64,000 nucleotides of DNA from the NCBI GenBank assembly GCA_963920765.1, contig OY987243.1:12400001-12464000 (forward strand), given 5' to 3'. This DNA is from Ulota crispa. Its lineage: Eukaryota > Streptophyta > Bryopsida > Orthotrichales > Orthotrichaceae. A model generated the notes under the pieces. That model did no database searches and had not been told where the DNA came from. It was given only the letters and a program-made list of their open reading frames with translations. Below, piece by piece: positions 48,201 through 60,500 of this stretch (positions within the stretch are counted from its first letter, which is position 1; each line of letters starts with the position of its first letter). A program made the translations under genes and the position numbers.

Positions 48201-49605
48201 GCAACTTAGAGTTCTTTTGATGTTTAGAACTTTGGGAGGACAACAATGGTGGATGCTAGAGTTAGGGTTCAGTTCTTTTTTGCAATCCACTTGGAAATTA
48301 AAAACTTAGGGTAGAAACTTTGTTGCATGCTTGCGCCAAGATTTGGTACTTTGCAATTTTTATAAAAAAATAGGGTGCCAAAAATTAGCCTTCCTAACTA
48401 TTTAGAAATAAACATAGGGTACCCTAACATACATAAAAGTAACTTTTTCCTAAAGATGGGGAGGAAAAACTTACCTTGAAGAAGATAAATACCCCCCCTT
48501 AAAATACCTCATTATCACACATGATATCCAAGCATAAGGGGGTGTGACCCCTTGAGTGATGAACAAGAGTTGTGACCAAGTAAAGAATATGCACATTAAA
48601 TCTACAAGTCAACATGTCCAATTAATTGAGAAATGTAATGAAAGTTGTCAAATCAAAGGGCATTCATCAAGTTGATGGGTAAATAAAAACTACCATGCAA
48701 TTGGTGATGAAATAAGAATAGAAAAAAAAAGAAAAAAAAGATTGCTTCTCATATCAAAAGTGAAAACAAAAATGCAAAAAAATGAAGTCTCAAATTTGAA
48801 TAATGGCCAAGTGTGGCAGTAGTGTGCCATGAAAGGATGACAAGAACAAATGAAAACAAACAAGAGGTCAATCATCTCATGCTCTTTCTTCTCAAAAAAT
48901 AAGGAGAAATTTTGTAATAAAAACACAGCAAGAAAACACTCAAAGTCTTTATATTGTTGATAAGTGAACGCAAATAAATATTAAGAGCTTTGAATCAGAA
49001 AGGAATTCATAAACCTAGGAATAGTTCATTTTCTCTAGGAACATATCAATGAAAGTCATCAATCTCAACCAACAATTTCCCTTTTGTCTATCTATAACAA
49101 GACTAAGATAGATTAGAAAGAATACTATGTTAAAAAAAATCTCAATTACTAATTAGTACAAACAATGAATTCCATTCAATACATGTGCCCTTACTAGTCA
49201 ACTACTTGTCATTTGTGGATCATTAGCAATTTGTCATTCATAGCAAATTTTTCTCATCATAAGGAACAATTGTCTTTGCAAATGACAACCTACAAGATAC
49301 AACTCATATTCAAAATGCTTTTGGAATTTCCAATACATCCAAAATTGAACACATGTTTCATGACTCTTTTGGTCACTTCTTCATTGGAACTTCATGAGAC
49401 TTCATAACTTCAAGGAGTCATTAAATTCCACAGCATAGGCTGTCAAAACTTCATGCTACTATGCACTACTATTTGACACATCAAGAACTTGACAATAAAT
49501 ATTTGAAAAAATCTTGTCTTGTCAAACCTCCAATCTGACATGACCTAAGCCACCCTTACAATCAATTGAGGTGTCACCTAGGCAAACACAAGAAACTATC
49601 CACCT

Positions 49606-52600
49606 TTATGGCCTCATATGCAAGCTGGGCCTGTAAGCAAAACGTAGAGGCTCCACTTCTGATTCATCATCAAGAGGAATGATCTTGGTTGTTGTCTCTT
49701 GTGACATGACATTATAACTCAGGACATAGTCTAGAATTGACACCCAAATTGTGCTTCCGCTAGCATTGCATTTGAAGAACTCACTGTAAAATGGTTGTTG
49801 ATCACAAGCCATCAAGTGCAATTTGGCACAACGAGTTTGAAACCCATCCGTAGTTTGCGGAACTTGGATCCGCAAAACGCCATTGTTTGTTCCATCTCCT
49901 TGTAGCCGCATGATGTAAAATGCAAGTGGCATGTACTCACCAATTGCCTCTGGATCAAATGCCTCATCATAGAGTTGCACCTGGCCAATCATGAAAACAT
50001 CGTGAAGCTTGGCTGGATAGACAATGTACAGGTTGTCCATGCATTCCACTAGCTCTATGAAAGTGTGAATATTCATGTCATAAGATCTTGGATGGGCACT
50101 ACGGTTCAAGAATGGGGCATGGAACTTTTGCAGTGGGTACTCATGCACAACTTCCCATGTGCCAGCTTCTGCACTCACAAAAATCCATTTGTCAGAGTCA
50201 TAGGTGATAGTTTTCCACTTGCCAAGATTAAGAGCACATGAAGGATTCATCATCCTTGGAAGTGATGACTTTGACTTGACTTCCCTTGCCACTTTAGGAA
50301 AATCACTCTAAAGTTAGATCACTCATACAAGAAAAATAACACATCTAAAATAAAAGAAATTGGAACATTTCATAGATTAAGAATCAAGAATCAAGGAAAA
50401 AGCCCAACAACATTATGATCACTTTAAATATAAATGAGTATAACCATATGTCATATGAGATCAATTTTATCCGATTGATTGCAACTATAAAGGCCAATAT
50501 TGGCTATTTATGGCTATGGTGGTTCAATAGGATTATGGTTTGCACATCTTGACTAAGCTCTTTGATAAGACATGAGGTACACCACTATAAGAGATCTATA
50601 AGTGTAATTTGATAAGCTACAATTTGGTAAAACTATCACAACATGTTTAGTCTTGTAACATGGTTTATGAAGTATTTGTTGCTAAACTTCAAAACTATTT
50701 GAAAGTAATTAGACATGGGCATTGAAACTTTGAATACCTCTCTTCTCTTGTTTTTCACAATTTGATGTGACTCTCACTAACAAGACATGACTCTCCTTAG
50801 GGATATTGTGGATGTCTTGCATAACATACACCATGGACTTGGTCACTTTCTTTATTAGACTTTTTCATTGGGTTTTTTTTTGGCCTTCTCTTTGTAGAGG
50901 ATCCATATCAAGGGTTTTTTTACTATCGTTGCATTTAGCTTTGAACACAAGTTAGAGCAAACTCTTGTGGTGATTATGAAACAATTATGACAATGTCTTT
51001 TTTATAATGAAGACTTACATGTAATCACTAATCAATGAAGTTTCTAATTTTAGGTCAATATGGGTCTTTTGTTGGCTCTCATTAAGGGGTTCCAAAACTG
51101 GATACATTTTTTTTGTGATTCTAGTTTTACTTTGTTGTCCACTTGTGACAGCAAAATCTATAATTCTCCATATAGATTTGTAGCAAGTTTCTATCTATTT
51201 ACCTTGTCTCCTCATGCAAGAAAGCCCATGCTAGCCCTATTTTACAACAAACTAGCTAGAAAGGAGAAGCAACTTTCTCTAGTCCTTTAGCCCACAGTTT
51301 CCTCATGCCAAAATACCTTGAGAAAAGTTTGCATGCCTTTCAAGTATGAAACATTGAAACCCTTGAGAGAACCTCGAAGCTCAAAGCACTTAGCAAGGTG
51401 CAAAAAAGTACACGCATGGGCTCTTTTGCAGGGGAAAACAAGAAACATGGGTTTTTTTGGCAAACTTGTAATAAAACAAAATAATGAGGAAAGAAAACAA
51501 GAAAAAAAGAAAAAAAGATGTTCCAAGCCGTTCAATCCAAAGTGAGAATTTCAAATCTCTCTCTAGCAAAAGTGACCAAAGTATGACCCGCGTTGGAATC
51601 TCCTGTGGGAGGAAAACCGACCATCATCACTATTCACGATTTTTCCCTTTGATTTTTGGCTTACCCGTAAAGGATGTTGCTGTTTTGTATACGGACTCCC
51701 AAGTTGTATATGGATGGGGTATTTGGATTGCACATGAACCCCATTCGAGTTGTAAGTTTCAAGCCAAGTCAAAGACATACTACTTATCAACTAGTGGGAA
51801 ATTTTTAACATTTATCATATAGTCATTTCTTTAAGTACTAAATGGTTCTTGTACAAATACAAACAACACTTTTGGTAGGCAACATCCTTTAGGGGTTGAC
51901 AACCGGGCACTGAATAGTGCCAAACAAACACAAACTTGCACACTTAGAGAACAACACACCTGTGTCCACTTCGAAGAGTTGCAGATCGCCCACTAGCATT
52001 GCATTGGCGGCGGTGCGGATGCCCGCGTGCACGACGCCGTACGAATGAATCCCAGCGAACAAGAGCCGCCCTCCGCGGGTATGCACGCTTGCGCAATGAT
52101 ACGACCAACACATGAGACAGTCCCACTCCTGACGGATTTGATCCTCACGTTCCACTTTAGCCCATGCACGAGGCGCCGGGAAACGAAGGCATCGCCAGGC
52201 GTTGGTGGTGGACTTGTAGACGACCGCAAAAGACTCGAAGGTGAGAACCACTTGGTAGCAGTTGCTCTGCTCATCCACCACCATCGCCGCCTGCACTCCA
52301 TTGCGGTATGCATAGTTCCAACATGACGTCCATCCTCCCTCTGCATAGCTTGCGTCCGGCAGCTCCCTGCACTTTCTGGTCAACGGGTTGCACACCAGAA
52401 GACGCTTCCAGTTATGCCTCCGCCCTATCAAATGGCCCGATCCATTCGCTATGAGTGTGAGGTGCATGCTCAGGCGCGAGCTGCGGCGTGCCGGGACTGT
52501 GCCCTGGACGCTCTTGATGAGAAGCAGGCCACCTGCAAGAAACTCTTTTAGTTGCGCGTAGGTCATGGAAATGGCGAAAGCTTGTAATCGAACTGATGCT

Positions 52601-53168
52601 GGTTACGAAAGTTAGAGCCATTATAGCAAGAGCCGTAACTGTGGGATATGGTGGAAAGCAAAGGGAGATGGAAATGGCTACGCATACCTGCGCTGGCAAT
52701 GATGTCGTCCCCCGGAAGGCTGAGTCGCTCCCATTCGTTTGGCAAATGAGTCAAGGGAGGCAGGGGCAGCGCCGTGTTGGACACGCTGTGTGGGGTGGCG
52801 TCGGAGTGAAAGATTCCGGACCACGACCATGAAAGCTTCGGCACATTCGATTGGATAACGTCCCTGACCTTGATTTGGTTCCCGTCCCAGTCGGAATGCT
52901 TGTATTTCCCCCGACTCCAGCGTTCCACCCTCTTGATGATTACGGGGAAGTACCAGTCTCGGGTGTCGTCGTGCGTGCGAGCTTGAGCGATACGATCGAC
53001 CGTGGCGGGATCCCACATGTTCCATGTCGGGCAGTTCAGCTGGATGAGGCTGCGGACGGAGAGAGACGGTATGAGGTGCCACATGACTAAGTCGGCTATG
53101 GTGGCCAAGTCCGAGTCAGTGTGCGTGCGATCATGAGGCGGGGCTGTAATGGCTCTGCTGGTCGTCAT
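49606..53168 (-). CDS. F-box/kelch-like protein, tandem copy A
   Basis: Probably the substrate-recognition subunit of an SCF ubiquitin ligase; the target is unknown. Exons on the minus strand are 53168-52688, 52532-51960 and 50291-49606. They join in phase (GCAG|GTATGC, TTGCAG|GTGG, ACAG|GTGTGT, TAAAG|TGGC) to 579 residues. Residues about 20-63 fit an F-box (DLVMWHLIPSLSVRSLIQLN) with TWNMWD where most have CKxW. LLVCNPLTRKCRELP and FAVVYKSTTNAWRCL are typical of kelch/beta-propeller F-box proteins of the At5g15710 type. Exon 3 continues the propeller-like region (ASGSTIWVSILDYVLSYNV). Exons 1-2 are clearly GC-richer than exon 3. Copy B has identical total length and identical junction phases, which supports the model and the start. 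An earlier in-frame start upstream cannot be excluded. Confidence 0.82.
51661..51899. mobile_element. TTAA-type element inside intron 2 of F-box copy A
   Basis: Left TTACCCGTAAAGGATGTTGC, right the complement of TCAACCCCTAAAGGATGTTGCC (target variants TTAC/TTGA). About 239 bp. The matching place in copy B (59881-59908) runs directly from TTTGATTTTGGCC to ACAACCGAG without the element. Confidence 0.7.
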
Positions 53169-53199
53169 TCTGGATATGCTGTATCTACAAGTCACAAGG

Positions 53200-53320
53200 C
53201 GTGGAAAAGCAAGTTGCGTTAAGCGATGGCACTGAAAAGCATGAAAAGCACGAAAAGCACGAAAAGAGCAATGGAACCGGAAAGCACGAGCGATGGAACC
53301 AAAAAGCACGTGGCATCAAA
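53200..53320. repeat. Short GAAAAGCAC repeats upstream of F-box copy A
   Basis: GAAAAGCA(C/T) or close variants occur about five times just upstream of the gene. The matching place in copy B (62060-62115) has about four. The open frame that continues upstream of the chosen ATG is made of this repeat. Confidence 0.7.
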
Positions 53321-54965
53321 GCAACAAAACTGATTTCAGGGATTTAGGGTTCAATCAAGAGATATCCATGCGGCAATGCAGCAAAACCATCAACCAATGC
53401 CGTGCAGAAGTATATGAAATGCAGTCAAGGTGGTTATCACTAGAACCTTGCAGGACAAATAGGAATATGAATGTTGTCTCTCGAGTATCTCGAATTAATA
53501 CACACGCTTGTGAAAACTGGAAAAAGATCAAGTGAACTAACCATGAAAGACTCCCAGAAGGACAACAAAAAGCGGTAAGAACTACAAACGTGACAAAGGA
53601 CTCCAAGATTAGCAGCCAGGGAAAAGAGCCTAAAACCTTACGAGTTGCAAGTAAGATGAACGAGGGTACCAAGAGAAAAGTAGTACAGTATGAAGATTAG
53701 AAGAGAACATGTAAGGCCAACATCCAAGCGATAATTTGCTACAAACCGATCTCCTCCAAAGGACGAAGATACTCTTGCCTTAATTCCTTTGTACAAGAAA
53801 CCCCTACGAGCTTGTGCTAACCTCGATCTAAATTCATTAAGCCAAAACCTCACAAATCAGTGCAACTGTGCATCACCTAATCACCAAGTTCTTTACAACT
53901 TCAGGAGTTTTTACCTACAAGCAGCCACCGAGCCACCGAGCTGTTACCGAGGAACAATAGTAGTACGTAACCCAGTAAATTCTATTCAGATGCATTGATG
54001 CAAGTCCTTCCAGGAAGTAAAGAAAAGCATGAGAAATGTGGAGTATCCATTCAAGCAATCCTGAGTGAAAGCGTAGACTAACGCAAGGGTTCATTCAAAT
54101 GCGAAACATAAGCAAACTCTTCGGTCCTCACCTGCAAGAGCTGGAATTTGCACGCATATGAGCTCCTGGCAGCAACAACAAAGTTCAGCGTTTGCAAATA
54201 GACAAGAGCGCTTGCTCTTTAATAGCTAGGATTCGAAGAAAGTAACGAATGAAATTTCAGCACTCAGAACGGATTCTGTCAGTCGTGTGTTGCCCACCCG
54301 GGTGGAAGTCCTGTCTTCAACCCTAGCAAGGCTGGGTAGTTGGTACTCGAGCGGGAACAGATTTGAATTGTAAAAGTTGGGTTTTTGCGTGTCGACGTCA
54401 TCAAGCATGTGGTTTACTTAACGTTGTCTTCAGGGGTAGGTTGATTGCATAAAGACAGCTGAGATTTGAATTATGGGAGAATGTGGAAATCTTAGAATTG
54501 GGATATAGTTCACCCGGTGCTCAAGTGGGTGGATATACATCTCTATCCGGATGGATGGATCATCCAGCGCATATCCTCTGGCTAGAATCTGTTGCAGGTT
54601 TGAACGGGGGAGCACCAGTTCTGCAACTTAATGGTTCAGCCTCTACGTACATTCCTGCTCGTGGTGCCTTATTGCATTGCCATGCGCACTAGAGGTGCCT
54701 CTTCTCTTCGTCGAGAACGGTTCGATGAGTCCTAGCCAAATTCTGCTTTGAAATTCCTACCGATTCAACAGGTCGTAGCTATATTTTCATTCAACCCCAA
54801 GCAAGGCATCTCAAGGTCAGTCAATCTCTCCAGCTCTTCTGGTGGAGAACGCCTATCTCGGTGTAATGGCTCGACTAAGAGCGCCTCAATCAGTCATAGC
54901 GCTTTGAAGAACAGAAATCGAGAGTGTGCATCCTCTGTGTGGAAGAAGGTAAGCCCTATTGTATG

Positions 54966-55404
54966 TAAGGTAGGAACACCCATAAGCGTGAAACTAAGGA
55001 TTTTTGGAGTAGGAAAACCAGTTGGAGAACTTTGGAAAAATTAGTGTTAAGTAAGGAAGAGGAAATTAAAAATACTGGCATCAACTTAAAAGTTTCAATT
55101 GCAAGCGTTTGTTCGCAACAAATTTTTATAGTCCAAAATCACTAAAAGTGTATAGTTGTGTGTATGAGATGCTAAAGAAGACAACTTAGTGAAGTCTTTA
55201 GTGTGCTCATACTTATGCTCATAATGCTAACTTGAGGAATTCTTAAATATTAAGATGGGGCACTCAAAATTGTCATGCTAGTCACCTAAAGCCATCATTT
55301 TGTCACCCATAACCAAAAAAAGGTTTATTGTCAATCATTGACATCACTAACAGAAGTAGGTATTAGGGACGAGGACACTCAAGGAGAGGGGTATTCCTAC
55401 CTTA
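54966..55404. mobile_element. MITE with TAAGGTAGGAACACCCATAA termini
   Basis: Left TAAGGTAGGAACACCCATAA, right the complement of TAAGGTAGGAATACCCC. It is a diverged relative of the element at 5227-5546 and lies between the two segmental copies. Confidence 0.6.
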
Positions 55405-57558
55405 ACAATGGCTAAGCTAGGTAACTATGGCAAAACCAAGAAACTTTGTAGCCAAGGCAGTCCATGTCTAGCTTATTTTGGGAATGTTAATGAAAATCAT
55501 AGTTGTTACGTTGGCAAGATGTGTCTATCAAACAAGATAAGTGGACACACAAAACGGGTGACATGGATAGACGTGTTTGTTCTCTCTTGTGTTTTTAGGG
55601 CGTTATTAGGATTTTTGACCTAAAATAAGAAGAATCAAATTATAATTTTTTTATTTTTAGTGCACAATATGGGTTTAAATCCATGTTTGGACTTCATGTT
55701 GGCAAAGAAGTGTCACCAACATGTACGAATGACAAAGATTTTTTTTTGTTATTTTTTAATCATTTTTTAAAGTCCACTTTGAATTAACCATGAGCTCAAT
55801 TGGGCACTTTGGGCGTACAAACTAATGTCATACAGGCAATTCAATGTGACTAATATGATTAGATTTATTTGGAAGCAAAGAGGTATCAAAATTTGATTTA
55901 TTGAGTACTTTTTTACTGTGCTATTCAACTAAAGGCTCACAATAGTAAGATTAAAACCAAAACAAAATTTTCCAAGACTATTGTTTGTATCAACTATTTT
56001 AACAAATTAGTAGAATATCCCAAGTCAAGTTGTTGAAATTTGTGGTGTTGACATGAGAAGAATTTATGACTACACTAAAAATTGGAATTGGAGTGGGACT
56101 AAGGAATGAAATGCACATTTTGGAATGGGCTAACTTTAGTCTTACAATGTCAAGCTAGTGATGAAAAGCAAGCTACTAAATGAATAAGTTACAAGAATCA
56201 AACTTAGGCATTAAAGAATAAAACATAGAGAGAAACCCATTGTGAAGATTCATGATGAACAAGAGTTGTGACCAAGTAAAGAATATGCACATTAAATCTA
56301 CAAGTCAACATGTCCAATGTCCAATTCATTGAGACATGTAATGAAAGTTGTCAAATCAAAGGGCATTGATCAAGTTGATAGGGTGAATAAAAACTAGCAT
56401 TCAAAATAGAAAATAAAAAGGATTACTTCTCATATCAAGAGTGAAAACAAAAAAGCAAAAAAATGAAGTCTCAAACTTGAACAATGGCCAAGTGTGGCAA
56501 TAGTGTGCCATGTGAGAGGATGAAAAGAAAAGATGAACACAAACATGAGTTAAAATGCACATTAAATCTACAAGTTAACATGTTTATTGATTGAGACATG
56601 TAATGAAGGTTGTCAAATAAAAGTGATTGATCAGGTTTAATTGGTAAGAATTACTAGTATGCAGTTAGTGGTGAAATGCAAAATAGAAAAAGTGGTCACT
56701 TCCCATATCAAAAAGTGAGAACAAAGAAGCATAAAGTAATGGAGTCTCAAACTTGAACAATGGCCAAGTGCGCAATGAGAGGATGACATGAAATGATGAA
56801 AACAAACAAGAGGCCAATCGTCTCATGCTAATTTATCTCAAAAGATGAAGAGAAATCTTGTAATAAGAGACATGGCAAGAAAACACTCAAAATCTTTGCA
56901 TTGTAGGGAAGTGAATTTGCAAATAGAGTTTAAGAGCACTTAATCAAACAAAAATTCATAAACCTAGGGATAGCTTTCTTTGCCTAGAATATATCAATTA
57001 AAATCATTAATCTCATTCAACCAATAATTTCCCCTTCAGTCTACTTATTACAAAACTATAACAAACCAAAAACGATACCACATTAAAGATTTGTCAATTA
57101 CTAATCAATACAAAGAAAAAATTCCACTCAATACATGAACCATTACTTGTCACTTGCGTGTCATTTGTGGATCATTAGCAAATGCCATTTGTTGCAACTT
57201 TTTCTTATCATACAAAATAATTGTCTTTGCAGAGGACAACCTACAAGGCACAAGTCATATTCAACATGCTTTTGAATTTCAATACATCCTAAATTTAGCA
57301 CGTGTTTCATTGCTACTTTGGTCACTTCTTCACTAGAACTTCATGAAATATCATGATTCCAAGAGGTCATTTTATTCCACAATAGAGGCTATCAAAACTT
57401 CATGCTACTATGCACTACTATTTCACACAAGAACTTGACAATAAGTATTTGAAATAATCTTGTCCTCTCAAACCTCTAATTTGACATTATCCATGCCATC
57501 ACTACAATCAATTGAGGTGTCACCTATGTAAACACAAGAAACTATCCAGTATCCACCT

Positions 57559-60500
57559 TTACGGCCTCATATGCAAGCTAGGTCTGTAAGCAAAGCATAG
57601 AGGTTCCTCTTCTAAATCATCAAGGGAAATGATCTTGGTTGTTGACTCGTGTGATGCAACATCATAGCTGAGGACATAGTCCAAAATTGACACCCAAATT
57701 GTGCTTCCCCAAGCATTGCATCTAAAGAACTTATTGTTAAATGGTTGTTGATCACAAGCCATCATGTGCAATCTAGCCCAACAAGCTTGGACCTTATCTG
57801 TAGTCAGTGGAACTTGGATCCTCAAAACACCATTGTTTGTTCCATCTCCTTGTAGTTGCATGATGTAAAATGCAAGAGGCATGTACTCGTCAATTGCCTC
57901 TAGATCATATGCTTCATCATAAAGTTGTGCATTGCCAATCATCATCACATCATGAAGCTTGGCTGGGTAGACAACGTATAGGCCATCCATGCATTCCACC
58001 AGCTTTATGAAAGTGTGAATATTCATGTCATAAAACCTTGGATTGGGACGACGATTTAAAAATGGGGCATGAAACTTTTGCAATGTGTACTCATGCACAA
58101 GTTTCCATGTGCCAAATTCTGTGCCCACAAGAAACCATTTGTTAGAGTCATAGATGATAGTTTTCCACTTGCAAAAATTGAGAGCACAAGAAGAATTTGC
58201 CATCCTTGGAAGTGATGACTCAAGTGACTTCCCTTGCCTTGTTATGAAAGTCACTACAAGAGACAAGTTAAATATGAAAAGCAACGCATCTAAAACAAAA
58301 GAAATTGGATTTTCTTTCAAAAAAGCAGACCAACAATCAAGGTAAAAATCCATTAACATTATCGGTGTAATTAAAAATTGACAAAACACTATGCCACATG
58401 TGATAGTTTTACACTATTCATTGCAACCATAAAAGCTAATATTGGTTGTACTTGTAAATGACTATGGTGGTTTAATTGGATACTTGTTTATACATCTTGA
58501 CTAAGCTCCTTGATGAGACATGAGGTAAACCATCATAGGAATCTCTAAATGCAATTTTATAAGTCACAAATCTAAAAAAACAACCACAATATTCTTTTTC
58601 CTTTTTCCTTATGGTACAGGTCATAAAATACTTTTTGTTGAGTTTCAAAACTAGTTGAAAGTAAATAGACGTAGGTAAAGATAGATTTAATGAATACTCA
58701 CTTCCAATTAGATGTGACTCTCACTAACAAAATACGATAGTTTGAATACCACTCCCCACTTCCAATTAGATGTGATTCTCACTAACAAAACATGACTGTC
58801 ATTAGGAATATTGTGAATTTCTTGCATCATGTAAACACCATGTACTTGGTTATTCCTTAATAGACTTCTTCACTAGGATTTTCTAACCTTCTCATTGCAG
58901 AGGATTTGTAATTTTACAACAAGGGTTCTCTAAGAATGTTACATTTAGCTCTAAAAATAAGCTCAAGCAAGCTCATGGTGATTTTGGAATAAAAATATTC
59001 AATTATAAATCTGGGGCTTCCCAAAAAAGGCGTTATTCATTAAATTGGGAAAAACTTACATATTGGGATTTTTTCATTTTTAAGAGTTTTTAGGTGATTT
59101 GGAGTGGATACTATGATGATTTCTTCAAGTCCTTCATAACATTCAGTAGCACTAGTAAAGGCTTCCCTCCCTCCAAGAGAATGGTGTGGAATATTCCACA
59201 CCATTCTTTAACTATGGGGACCCTTGGTTGAATTTGTCAGAGTTTGTGAAAGGAAGGCTCAATTTAGTGCACCTACGACAAGGTGGGGGGCTAGACATGT
59301 CAAAAAGAAAGAAAAAGAAAAAAACAAAAAGAAAAAAACAAAAAAATTGTCAGGATGAAGTTCATGGATGATACCTGAAGAGAGAGAAAGGCAACTTCTC
59401 TTCAAGCTACTGAATGTTGTGTTACATTAATGATAAAATACCTTATAGGAATTATCAAAAAACTCGCCTCAAATCACCAAAATATTCTCACAAATACAAA
59501 ATTTTGTATTCCCTAAATAAAATTTAAGAAAAAGTTTTTCCCAATTTAATGAATAACAAGTTAAAACCAATTTTTAAGATACTTAAATTTTACAATTATG
59601 AGGAAATTTGGTGATTTAAAATGAGTTTTTTGATAATTCCTTCAAGATACTTTCATCTTCATATAAGGTTTTAAAAAAATAATTATAAAATTCACTTTAA
59701 ATCACCAAAAAAAACTCTAAAACGTGAAAAATTGAGAAGTCCCAAAATCGATGTTTTAACCAATATAGCGTTAAACGGCATTAGGTACACTGTCAGTATT
59801 ATTTGGGTGCTTCTACCTTATCGAGCTAGGGGAATCATTCCCCTCATGAAGGACAACCAGCCACCAAAAATTACAATTTTTCCTTTGATTTTGGCCTAGG
59901 ACAACCGAGTACTAAATTGTGCCAAACACACTAGGGGTAGTCACGGCTTCTCTAAGAATGGAAAGAGAATGGAGATTAACCCTTAAGCGCCCTAGCAATA
60001 GGATTCTGTCGTTGGGGTCCACAACTTTATCTCATTTTTTCTCTTAATTTGTATAGTGAAAACAGTCAAGCCTTGTCCCCATTAGTGATCCTAAATATGA
60101 TTTTCACTTTTAGCACAAGTGGCTAAAAACACAGCTAAAAAGTTAAAATTTTCATAGTTTTTATTTGAAAACTTACATTTTTTATAACTACAAGAAAATT
60201 TTGCTAGCAATCCTGCTAATTTTAGCTAGTTTAGAGAACGCTAGTCCCCATCAAAATAGAAGGTAATCCTTTTTCAAATTCTACGGTCACTTTTCCTGGA
60301 TGTAATTTTCCAAGTTGTGGTGGCCATTAAACCCCCCATTTTCTCCTAAATCCCAAAATAACTTTGGGCACTCACGGGTTAAGAAGTTGTGAAGAGAAAA
60401 GAGGAGTCAATAGGAGCTCAACATTCTTCATAAAGATGGTGTGACACCTTGTTTGTTTGTTTAATTTGGAGAATGAAAATGGGGAATGATTACCTACTTT

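Larger units (their letters stand above)
45290..54170. repeat. Tandem segmental duplication, copy A
   Basis: Blocks in the same order and orientation recur in copy B: 45290-45600 with 55550-55860, 46925-47310 with 55855-56250, 48560-49605 with 56258-57558, the whole F-box gene, and the upstream region to CACCTGCAAGA...GGAATTTGCA near 54130. Copy A has extra DNA at about 45604-46925 and 47320-48555 that B lacks. Confidence 0.85.

Noticed and set aside
52563..53309. An N-terminal extension of F-box copy A rich in Phe-Arg-Ala
   Set aside because: It comes from GAAAAGCAC repeats that are not conserved in length in copy B; the ATG at 53168 is conserved in both copies.
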